Below, piece after piece: positions 18,968-25,377 of a stretch of 64,000 nt of DNA; the first letter of the stretch is position 1; every line of letters begins with the position of its first letter. Below the pieces are notes generated by a model that worked only from the letters and a program-made list of their open reading frames with translations, did not search any database and was not told the origin of the DNA. This stretch comes from Pseudomonas palleroniana (GTDB lineage Bacteria; Pseudomonadota; Gammaproteobacteria; Pseudomonadales; Pseudomonadaceae): assembly GCF_003031675.1 (NCBI RefSeq), contig NZ_PYWX01000010.1, positions 1-64,000 of the forward strand, written 5' to 3'. The position numbers and the translations under genes are program-made.

Positions 18968-19372
18968 CTAGACGCCAACCGTTGCAGGGGAAGTGTTGCT
19001 CAGTCGCTGAAGTTCAAGCTGCCTGGCCGCACTGGCCTCGAGGTTCGCGCGCTCTTGGTCCAGATACTGATAAATGCTTTGGAGGTTGGCGATTTTCTGC
19101 TGGATCTGCGCCATCTTCTTTTCAATCAACTTGGCGCCGTCAGCACAATCGATCAGCTGGTTGCGCCGCGCATCCAGAATCTCGCCTATTTCCCCGAGGG
19201 AAAACCCCATGCTTTGCGCACGCTGGATAAAGTCCAGGTCCTGCAGGGTTTGCTCGGTATAAATACGATAATTGTTGGTTCGCCGTTGCGTTGAGATCAA
19301 GCCGATCTGTTCGTAGTAACGCAGCGTATGGCGGCTGGCGCCGCTGCGCGCCTCAAGTTCGCCTATTTTCAT
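18968..19372 (-). CDS. MerR-family transcriptional regulator
   Basis: A 134-residue MerR regulator: N-terminal winged HTH (MKIGELEARSGASRHTLRYY onward, with NNYRIYTE as wing), then the DFIQRAQSMGFSLGEIGEIL segment and a long dimerisation helix (residues about 75-115). There is only one cysteine (C76), so metal binding of the CueR/MerR kind is unlikely; it fits the small-molecule or redox-linked subgroup that controls oxidoreductase genes. It is divergent from the SDR gene, and a near-perfect dyad lies in the long spacer of the SDR promoter, the classic MerR arrangement. Confidence 0.88.
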   Translation of the reverse strand: MKIGELEARSGASRHTLRYYEQIGLISTQRRTNNYRIYTEQTLQDLDFIQRAQSMGFSLGEIGEILDARRNQLIDCADGAKLIEKKMAQIQQKIANLQSIYQYLDQERANLEASAARQLELQRLSNTSPATVGV

Positions 19373-19383
19373 GAAAACAACAC

Positions 19384-19415
19384 TTGACTGTAGAGTTGGG
19401 TCGACAGTTTACGCT
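19384..19415 (+). promoter_or_regulatory. MerR-type promoter/operator of the SDR gene
   Basis: A -35 TTGACT at 19384-19389 is followed by a dyad ACTGTAGA (19387-19394) / TCGACAGT (19401-19408), matching at 7 of 8 positions, and then a TTACGC/TACGCT -10-like element 19-20 bp downstream. MerR regulators bind a dyad inside an over-long spacer, as seen here. It begins 11 bp from the merR start codon, so it may also control merR itself. Confidence 0.6.
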
Positions 19416-19446
19416 TGATTTCTCACCTGACCCAAGGAACATAGAA

Positions 19447-20526
19447 ATGAGCGTGGAGTGCTTCGTCACAGGGGGAACCGGCTTCATCGGCCAACATCTG
19501 GTGGCGCACCTGAGTGCAAAAGGTCACACCGTACAGGTGCTGATGCGCCGGCCAGAGCGCCTTGCCGCACTGCGCGAACAAGTCGACCAGTTGGGAGGGA
19601 ACGCGTCCCGGGTATTTGCCGTGGCTGGCGACCTGGAGCAGGACAACCTCGGGCTGAGCCTTGCCGACCGCGAAAGGCTGAGGCAAGCCAGCGTGGTATT
19701 TCACCTGGGCGCCCACTTTGCCTGGGGGCTCTCGTTGGAGCATTCACGTGCGGTGAATGTGGAAGGCGCCAAGCGCGTGGCGCTATTGGCGGCGGAGCAA
19801 AAAAGCCGGTTTGTGATGATCGGCGGCTTCATGCTGAAAAACCATGAACACCTGCAACGCATAGGCATTGATCCTCATCACCCCGAGCTGACCCATTGGC
19901 CCGCCCTCTACCGGCGCGTCGGCGCCTACGAGGGAAGCAAGCTGGAGGCACACTTTGCCACCCTGGCGCTGATGTCAGCCAAGGGCGCAGACGTGACCGT
20001 CGTCCATCCCGCCACGGTGTGTGGCCACAGCCACACCGGCCATATCCTCGAAGGTCAGCCACTGATGGAGCTGATACGAAGCCTTATGCAAGGAAAGCTG
20101 ACTGCCGTGCCCGGCACCGCCGAACACTGGCTGCCGCTGGTCACCGTGGATTATCTGGTCGAGTTGGTGGCGGCCAGCGCTTTTGACCCGGCCATGAAAG
20201 GCCAGGAACTGCTGGCACTGGATGCCCAGACGCCCAACTTGCGCGAACTTTTGGCGCAGGTGGCGCAAGCGATCAGCTTGAAGCCTCCCAGACATCACAT
20301 TCCGCTGCGATTGCTGAAATGGCTACTGAAGATTCCTCCCGTCGCGCGTTTTTTGAATACCAGTGTGGAGGCTTTGGACTTCATTCAGACCACGCGTTTT
20401 GATACAGAGGCGGTGGAGCAGTTTGCCAAAAGGCATGGGATCGCCAAACCGGATGTAGGTGAGGCTTTGCGGCGTACGGCGGTGTTCGTCAAGGCACAGG
20501 GCGTAGCCATGGGCAAGCCTGGCTGA
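19447..20526 (+). CDS. Extended SDR: NAD-dependent epimerase/dehydratase-like
   Basis: A 359-residue atypical/extended short-chain dehydrogenase. The cofactor motif is CFVTGGTGFIGQHLV, with downstream FHLGAHFAWG, and the catalytic Tyr-x3-Lys appears as YEGSKLEAHF. It resembles dihydroflavonol-4-reductase-like and 3-beta-HSD-like enzymes; substrate unknown. AAGGAACATAGAA places the start at ATG 19447, although the frame is open from 19384. Control by the divergent MerR regulator is likely from the promoter structure. Confidence 0.82.
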   Translation: MSVECFVTGGTGFIGQHLVAHLSAKGHTVQVLMRRPERLAALREQVDQLGGNASRVFAVAGDLEQDNLGLSLADRERLRQASVVFHLGAHFAWGLSLEHSRAVNVEGAKRVALLAAEQKSRFVMIGGFMLKNHEHLQRIGIDPHHPELTHWPALYRRVGAYEGSKLEAHFATLALMSAKGADVTVVHPATVCGHSHTGHILEGQPLMELIRSLMQGKLTAVPGTAEHWLPLVTVDYLVELVAASAFDPAMKGQELLALDAQTPNLRELLAQVAQAISLKPPRHHIPLRLLKWLLKIPPVARFLNTSVEALDFIQTTRFDTEAVEQFAKRHGIAKPDVGEALRRTAVFVKAQGVAMGKPG

Positions 20527-20539
20527 CTTGTTGCGGGCA

Positions 20540-20650
20540 TCCGGAGATCGTGTTTTCAGTTGAGGCTCAAGGGTTCTTTCTTGAAGAGCCGTAGACCTAA
20601 AAGACACAAGAAATAACGAAGGGGCAACACGGGTTCGGGCTGCCGCCTTG
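20540..20650 (-). repeat. Leader repeat, copy 2 (structured RNA candidate)
   Basis: Imperfect copy of 18832-18960 between the SDR and DUF6124 genes, without the lipoprotein coding part. The central hairpin is GGTTCT...AGAGCC. It is followed by a second hairpin GCCGCCTT/AAGGCGGC at about 20640-20662, which may end the DUF6124 transcript. Confidence 0.5.
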
Positions 20651-20673
20651 CGGTAAGGCGGCGGGAAGAATTG

Positions 20674-21039
20674 TCAGGCGTTAGCTTTGCTGGCGGCAGG
20701 GGCAACTTGCTCCTGGGCTCGGTCAACGAGTAACGCGCTCAGGTCGATAAGTTGCTGGATGCCCAGGACGATGGCGCGGTGGGGGTCTTCGAGGTCGAAG
20801 GCCAGGGTGGCGGCCATTTGGTTGGCGGATTCCAGGTTTTCGGAGGCGTTGACCAGGAGGGTTTCGGTGTCGATTTTGGGGCTGACGAGGAATAGGTTGC
20901 CGGGTGGTAGGTCGGCGGGGGTTGCGTCGTCGGAAGCCGGCAAATAATGATGAATCGCTCGTTGAGCCGCTGCATGAAGCTTGGCGTCATTGGGTGCAGC
21001 GTTTGAAGCATACGGCGGATTAGGCGTGACCTTGTACAT
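20674..21039 (-). CDS. DUF6124 (formerly DUF3077) family protein
   Basis: A 121-residue protein whose start (MYKVTPNPPYAS) and central FLVSPKIDTETLLVNASENLESANQMAATLAFDL match the small Pseudomonas-restricted DUF6124 family, of which genomes carry many copies. It is cytosolic, mostly helical, with no catalytic motif; function unknown. GGAGCTTCGCC provides a strong ribosome-binding site. The upstream leader carries a hairpin (21079-21117) and seems typical of this gene family. Confidence 0.82.
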   Translation of the reverse strand: MYKVTPNPPYASNAAPNDAKLHAAAQRAIHHYLPASDDATPADLPPGNLFLVSPKIDTETLLVNASENLESANQMAATLAFDLEDPHRAIVLGIQQLIDLSALLVDRAQEQVAPAASKANA

Positions 21040-21078
21040 GGCGAAGCTCCTTTAGAATGTCAGGAACTGCCAATCTCA

Positions 21079-21117
21079 CTTCCACATGAGGGTGGCAGCT
21101 GTACGCAGGTGTGGAAG
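21079..21117. promoter_or_regulatory. Hairpin in the leader of the DUF6124 gene
   Basis: Perfect 8-bp arms CTTCCACA and TGTGGAAG, 23 bp apart. A third CTTCCACA occurs at 21241-21248 next to a GCCGCTG/CAGCGGC hairpin. This could be a structured 5' leader or an operator; nothing in the sequence decides which. Confidence 0.4.
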
Positions 21118-21371
21118 ACCAGGGCTAAAGGACCCGGCGCACCGAAGTGCCCCGCGCACAGCCGCCATAAGCAATCATACAGACGTAAAAAAACGCCGGT
21201 AGGTGTTTATGGGCGATTGAGCGCCTTCAGCTTGGTCGGACTTCCACATCCGGCCGCTGGATTGGCAGCGGCTTGAGGAGGTTAGCTAGGGGTGGTCTGA
21301 GGGGCAAGCTGAGAAAAGCGTGGGAAACTTCGTACACTATTTTGGACTGTCCCCCTGATCACTCAGCCGCT
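21118..21371. other. Non-coding stretch left of the integration-site repeat
   Basis: No gene is seen. Upstream of the left att-like repeat the reading frame gives DHSAAPMMDW, which agrees with DusA only at the repeat itself and a few residues beyond. There is no start codon or recognisable dusA 5' end. Confidence 0.5.
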
Positions 21372-21387
21372 CCGATGATGGATTGGA
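21372..21387. repeat. Left att-like direct repeat of the dusA element
   Basis: CCGATGATGGATTGGA, identical to 31725-31740 inside the 5' end of dusA, where it codes for PMMDW. Four of the six bases to the left also match. It marks the left end of a 10.35-kb insertion. Confidence 0.8.
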
Positions 21388-21574
21388 ACTACTAAATGCA
21401 AGCCTACCTAAAACAAAGGCATACAGAGGAGTATCAATTTCTCCGTACCACTTTTGTACCACCGCCCCTCCTCAAACAACATGGCGCAATTGGAAAGGCT
21501 TTTCACATTAGTCACATCTTACGGCGAGAAGCCCTCAACGGTTGCTGCGATGTGGTGGTTTTCGCAGCCACTGT

Positions 21575-21605
21575 TATAGTGAGGCCGCCCACCGTGATAG
21601 TGAGG
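21575..21605 (+). promoter_or_regulatory. Direct repeats upstream of the GNAT-like gene
   Basis: Two copies of ATAGTGAGG at 21576-21584 and 21597-21605, 21 bp apart (two helical turns), with TATAGT as a possible -10 in the first. Such same-face repeats suggest an operator for a regulator of the following gene pair. Confidence 0.4.
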
Positions 21606-21636
21606 GTGCAATAGCTAAGAAATCTAAGGACTATCG

Positions 21637-22173
21637 ATGGCACCACGTAACAACCACCTGAAATACCAGGTGTATCGGGGAGAAGCTTACAGACAAGCCC
21701 TCGAGCTGTTAGCCGAGGAGCAGGCCTCGCTGGATCCACCTGATCTTGATGTTTCCCGTGTCCGACTAGAGCCCATCAACCACGCGGCAGTTGCGGCAAG
21801 CTACAATTGGGGCGAGGAAGGCGCTTTGCTTTCTTGGGAGGACGTATCCCATTGGAAGCAGAAATGGCCCAAGGGGATCGACTTGGCGCTGTGGTATGAC
21901 GTAGAGCTCTGTGGGATGGCATATGCAAACCCACGGGATAGTAAGCTGACTATCAAGCTTATCCTCCTGGAGGGAAAGCCAGACTCTAGCCATCCCCTGA
22001 AGGGCTATGTGCTCCCCATCGCTCTAACCGCGATCGACGCGTTCGCACGAATGTCGAAGTTGAAATGGATTGAGGTTCAGGACCCAGCTTCAGGCGCGAT
22101 CCCTTGGTACCGCGAGAACGGCTTCGAGTTCGACGATGAGCGGCGCCTTGTCATTTCTGTAGAGGGCGAATAA
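21637..22173 (+). CDS. GNAT-like protein (putative acetyltransferase)
   Basis: A 178-residue cytosolic protein. The C-terminal half has the order of a GNAT fold: a strand region (LCGMAYANPRDSKLTIKLIL), a helix (VLPIALTAIDAFARMSKLK), then WIEVQDPASGAIPWYRENGF, which matches the typical GNAT ending where a residue follows the strand and a Tyr-x-x-x-GF closes the site. The usual R/Q-x-x-G-x-G/A acetyl-CoA loop is not clearly seen, so activity is uncertain. It is the first gene inside the dusA element, with its own repeat-bearing upstream region, and a small basic protein follows after 1 base. A GNAT toxin with a partner is possible but unproven. Confidence 0.6.
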   Translation: MAPRNNHLKYQVYRGEAYRQALELLAEEQASLDPPDLDVSRVRLEPINHAAVAASYNWGEEGALLSWEDVSHWKQKWPKGIDLALWYDVELCGMAYANPRDSKLTIKLILLEGKPDSSHPLKGYVLPIALTAIDAFARMSKLKWIEVQDPASGAIPWYRENGFEFDDERRLVISVEGE

Positions 22174-22174
22174 C

Positions 22175-22372
22175 ATGACCTCATTGAACCATCACCCTTC
22201 AGGGATGCATGCGATGAAAAAGCAGACAGCAAAACCAATGTTGGTTGCCGAGTACGCTGCGGAAGCCCAGCGCCTAGGCGGTTCGGTTTCTGCGAATCAG
22301 CGTCGTTTTATGGCCGCCGCCAAGCGTGGTAGACAGATTGAGCCTATTGGTGTGATGGCAGGTCGCCTATAA
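22175..22372 (+). CDS. Small basic protein paired with the GNAT-like gene
   Basis: A 65-residue protein of unknown family starting one base after the GNAT-like stop codon. ATG 22214 (MKKQTAKPMLVAEYAAEAQR) is an alternative start with AGGGA upstream. It is basic and mostly helical (SANQRRFMAAAKRGRQIEPI). It ends 18 bp before an intrinsic terminator, so the two genes form a closed operon. Partner or antitoxin function is only a guess from arrangement. Confidence 0.55.
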   Translation: MTSLNHHPSGMHAMKKQTAKPMLVAEYAAEAQRLGGSVSANQRRFMAAAKRGRQIEPIGVMAGRL

Positions 22373-22390
22373 CCCTTTGGTTCCCCCCCC

Positions 22391-22419
22391 AAAAAAGCCG
22401 CCTTAATTGGCGGTTTTTT
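22391..22419. terminator. Intrinsic terminator after the GNAT-like operon
   Basis: Stem AAAAAAGCCGCC / GGCGGTTTTTT with a TTAATT loop and a six-T tract. It separates the GNAT-like pair from the first HEPN gene. Confidence 0.85.
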
Positions 22420-22482
22420 GTGCCCGATGATAACTAGTACATCACAAACGAATTACCTATCCAAAAATAGCATGGAGGCGAA

Positions 22483-23325
22483 ATGATAAATCTCACTCAT
22501 ATAATTCACAAAAAAGGTGAAGAGCTTCAAGAGCTAGAGCTATTCGCTGGCGTATGCCGAAATGCTTTAAACCAAGCAACTCGATCTGTAGAAACAATTG
22601 ATTTACGGCGCAGAATTGCAGAAGTGCTCAACGAAAAACCAGATTACGAATCTGAGTCTCAATTAGATGCTGCAAAGGAGCACGCGACAAAAATATCAGA
22701 GTTCGCAGAAAGTCAAACTAAGAATGGGTTGCCGTATTTATATAGTCTTTGCGCGGTCCGTCTTTGGGCGCTTAGCGAAGCCATGGTAGATGAGTTGGTT
22801 GTTCACTCATTGCTAACCCCTTCGAAATTTTTCGATCACTCAATTTTGGCTAAACTTAAAGGTCCTCTCATAGAGTTTCGCTCCGCCTCACCCGACGAGC
22901 AAGCTGAGTTTCTTGCAGAAACACTTAAGCAGTTAGTTGATGCACCTTTGAAGTTGGGAGCTGGAAAGTTTGAGGCGCTGCTGGCTCCGGTGGGCTTGGG
23001 AGGCGAAATTCAAGAGGACGTTAGAAAAACGCTTTATGAGCTAAGCCAGATCCGTAATATTATCGTGCATAAAAGCGGGAAAGCGGACCGAAGGATATTA
23101 GAAGCTTGCCCCTGGCTTGACTTTAAGAAGGGCGAAACCATCAATGTTACATTTGAAATGTTTGAGCGTTATCGTGTCGCCACATACTGGTATATCGTAG
23201 CTGTTCGCGGCCGAATAGACGCTCGAGATGGAATAAAAAACCCAATGGACTTAAACAAAATATTAAAAATGATTGAGAGCAAACTGCAGGTTTCATCAAA
23301 CAATTCAAAAGCTCAGAACGACTAA
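22483..23325 (+). CDS. HEPN-domain protein 1 (putative ribonuclease or defence component)
   Basis: A 280-residue, largely helical protein. Near its C-terminus it has the HEPN R-x4-H signature at R191-H196 (QIRNIIVHKSGKADRRI). In this superfamily these residues form the metal-independent RNase site of many toxins and antiviral effectors. The N-terminal 100 residues are an amphipathic helical region rich in Glu/Gln. GGAGG lies 6 nt before ATG 22483. It has AT-rich codon use unlike the core genes. It precedes a second HEPN-type gene by 128 bp in the same direction. Function in defence is inferred from motif and location; no closer family was recognised. Confidence 0.65.
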   Translation: MINLTHIIHKKGEELQELELFAGVCRNALNQATRSVETIDLRRRIAEVLNEKPDYESESQLDAAKEHATKISEFAESQTKNGLPYLYSLCAVRLWALSEAMVDELVVHSLLTPSKFFDHSILAKLKGPLIEFRSASPDEQAEFLAETLKQLVDAPLKLGAGKFEALLAPVGLGGEIQEDVRKTLYELSQIRNIIVHKSGKADRRILEACPWLDFKKGETINVTFEMFERYRVATYWYIVAVRGRIDARDGIKNPMDLNKILKMIESKLQVSSNNSKAQND

Positions 23326-23453
23326 TCCTCACTGGAAAAATTTCTATATTCAATATTTCAGAAATAAAATTTTCATTAATCACCACCCTGAACGACTTGT
23401 ATCTTAAATTTCTAAGACGCCACTATCTCGAATAGTAGTTCGGAGAAGATTAA

Positions 23454-24362
23454 ATGGATGTACTTGAGCACTTTCGTAAACGGCATGATGCGGCTAAGGA
23501 GAGGCTGGATATGCTGGGCGACACTCGGGAACTTTGCTTCGCAATTTCAGGCCTGTCTGTTGAACGTTCCAACTATGATTTTTCCAGCACTGCAACTTTG
23601 AGGAGAGTGGAATGCCCCCCAGGCGAAATAGAACTTGCGCGGGGGTTAAACTGCAAATCACTCCTCAGCTCAGTAGCACGCCACATGCGCTCGGTAACTC
23701 ATGAACTTGCCATAGCGTGTCATGGAGAGATGTTCAATCAACAGAATATGAACTTAGGCTGGTGGATCATCTCAGCCCTTCGCACCCGTTCCCAAGTTGA
23801 CATATTGGTGCCAGCTGTAGCGGACATATCCTGGGATGTCATAGCTGCTGTGGAAGCCGATGTATGCAAGGTCAAGCTGCTTGAAGACGTGCCTGCGGCT
23901 CGCAGGTTGGATAGTCAGGCAGCATTGTCAGTCGAAGCTTTAGACTGGGTGAGTACTCAATTAATGAGCTGGATCAATTTGCTGGAACAACCAGCCTTCA
24001 GGCTTGCTGTGGATGCCATGACTACGCACCACCATCATGCAAATTTGAGGATGTCAGCTGCCGCCCTTTGGTCTGGCTTTGAAGCTCTATTCGGAGTTAG
24101 CTCTGAGCTCCGTTTCCGGCTTGCTTTGTTGGCTGCTGCATACCTAGAGGATCGAGGGACGGCTAGAGTGAGCCTCTATCGACGCATCAAAAAACTTTAT
24201 GATTACCGCTCAAAAGCTGTACATGGCGGAGTAACAACGGATGAAATGCTGGTCGAACATATAATTGAGGTTCGTTGCCTTTTGTCTCGTTTACTTTGCC
24301 GAATGACTGAGCAGTGTCACCAACCCTCGACGGATGAATTCGAAGTTCTTCTGTTGAGCTAA
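23454..24362 (+). CDS. HEPN-domain protein 2 (ApeA-like HEPN at the C-terminus)
   Basis: A 302-residue protein. The C-terminal 100 residues carry the pattern SVSLYRRIKKLYDYRSKAVHGG-like (present as LYRRIKKLYDYRSKAVHGG), with R252-x4-H257, typical of the ApeA-like HEPN group found in defence proteins. The preceding AALWSGFEALFGV also matches that group (helix with W-x-x-E-A-L-F). The N-terminal 150 residues are unassigned. CGGAGAAGATTAA precedes ATG 23454. It follows HEPN protein 1 and lies left of the origin-like repeats and nuclease-NACHT gene. Whether the HEPN site is catalytic or only a nucleic-acid-binding scaffold is unknown. Confidence 0.68.
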   Translation: MDVLEHFRKRHDAAKERLDMLGDTRELCFAISGLSVERSNYDFSSTATLRRVECPPGEIELARGLNCKSLLSSVARHMRSVTHELAIACHGEMFNQQNMNLGWWIISALRTRSQVDILVPAVADISWDVIAAVEADVCKVKLLEDVPAARRLDSQAALSVEALDWVSTQLMSWINLLEQPAFRLAVDAMTTHHHHANLRMSAAALWSGFEALFGVSSELRFRLALLAAAYLEDRGTARVSLYRRIKKLYDYRSKAVHGGVTTDEMLVEHIIEVRCLLSRLLCRMTEQCHQPSTDEFEVLLLS

Positions 24363-25290
24363 GAGTTACGGTCACTGGGTCCAACACCAGTTGCTTAAAA
24401 GAAGGCTTCCAAATTTGGCTAGGTGCGGAGGCCTTTTTACCCGCCTTCCGAAACCAAGCGTCCATCACCAGGCCCCCTGATGTGATCTCGCGCAGCGCCT
24501 GGTATTTCCCCACACAAGAAACCACATCCGAATCTATATGCATGAGAATGCGGGCGCGTGAACGTAAAGGTCGCGAGTACTGTGCAATGCTGAACGCCGC
24601 TTCAAAAGTACCCCGCCCTATGCATGTCTCGCGTTTTCATGTTGACCCACGGGAAAGAGGTTAGGAGGGTTAGTTTTTTGGTGAGTGTCTTGCAAACCTT
24701 TCCCGCTGTAGGTTTGAGAGTGGTCGACAAGGTTAGCTTTTGGTTAGGTCTGGTTATTTCCTAACCTTTATTATTGTTAAATATGCAATATATTAATTCC
24801 TTTAAAAACAGATAGTTACGAATTACTAACCGTCAACCTAACCCAACCTAACCCATCAAAGTTAGGTTTCAAGCCCAACAAATACGGGCCTCCGAACCCA
24901 ATCACCCCCCCTTCAAAAAAAACTAACCCTTTCCCCGAGGCACCTACAGAATTCAACCGTCTGTGCGTGCTTATAGGCGTTGCGCAAACATCCACCCTCG
25001 CAGGGTTCCGCAGGTTCTTGCCCCCTCCTAAATGACAAGCAAGCGCCCAGCCTGAGCCGCCGAGAGTGGTCTGCAGGTGTGCAGAAAAATCGACCCATTT
25101 AGCCCGCAGGCGAGGTGGGGGGACGACGGCGCGCGCAAGGAGCACGACGGCGTTATCGCTATAGAAAATGCCGCGCGGAACACCTAGCAAGGAGTCCTTT
25201 AGATCCTATTCGTCAAGCAGACTTTTTTCATCTAGGATGCCAATTCGCCAGCACCTATGCCTGTGTTGTGAGCTTGGAAAACTGGAACAG
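24363..25290. other. Mostly non-coding 0.9 kb between HEPN and NACHT genes
   Basis: Only weak open frames occur here. A reverse frame at about 24361-24543 (MHIDSDVVSCVGKYQALREI) reads like the start of a truncated gene, and a reverse frame at 24816-25190 is low in protein character. The striking content is the hexamer cluster listed separately and an AT-rich block. It looks like the control or replication region of a phage or satellite. Confidence 0.45.
24659..24928. repeat. GGTTAG/CTAACC hexamer cluster around an AT-rich core (origin-like)
   Basis: GGTTAG occurs at 24659, 24668, 24731 and 24742; CTAACC at 24761, 24826, 24838, 24848 and 24923, plus a near match at 24861. Those on the left point one way and those on the right the other, around an AT-rich block (about 24767-24825). 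Iteron arrays flanking an AT-rich stretch are typical of replication origins of phages, satellites and plasmids. Confidence 0.5.
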
Positions 25291-25377
25291 ATGTCAGTAA
25301 AGCTCTCGAAAACCATCCGAAAACTCCCAGCTGTCAAAGCCACAGATTCTTCGCAGACTCAATTAAGGAAAAAATAA
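25291..25377 (+). CDS. Possible leader peptide coupled to the NACHT gene
   Basis: A 28-codon frame (MSVKLSKTIRKLPAVKATDS and on) that is very basic and ends with TAA overlapping the NACHT ATG by one base (TAATG). The overlap suggests translational coupling. It is short, has no clear ribosome-binding site and no recognised family, and could be chance. Confidence 0.25.
   Translation: MSVKLSKTIRKLPAVKATDSSQTQLRKK

Noticed and set aside
21396..21614. 72-codon frame just right of the left att repeat
   Set aside because: No ribosome-binding site or family; it runs into the repeat-bearing promoter region of the GNAT-like gene.
24187..24543. 118-codon reverse frame overlapping the end of HEPN 2
   Set aside because: Most of it is antisense to HEPN 2; only the first 60 codons outside that gene could be a truncated phage gene.
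24816..25190. 124-codon reverse frame between HEPN 2 and NACHT
   Set aside because: Low protein character, and it runs through the hexamer array; more likely a non-coding control region. Not excluded as a phage-specific small gene.
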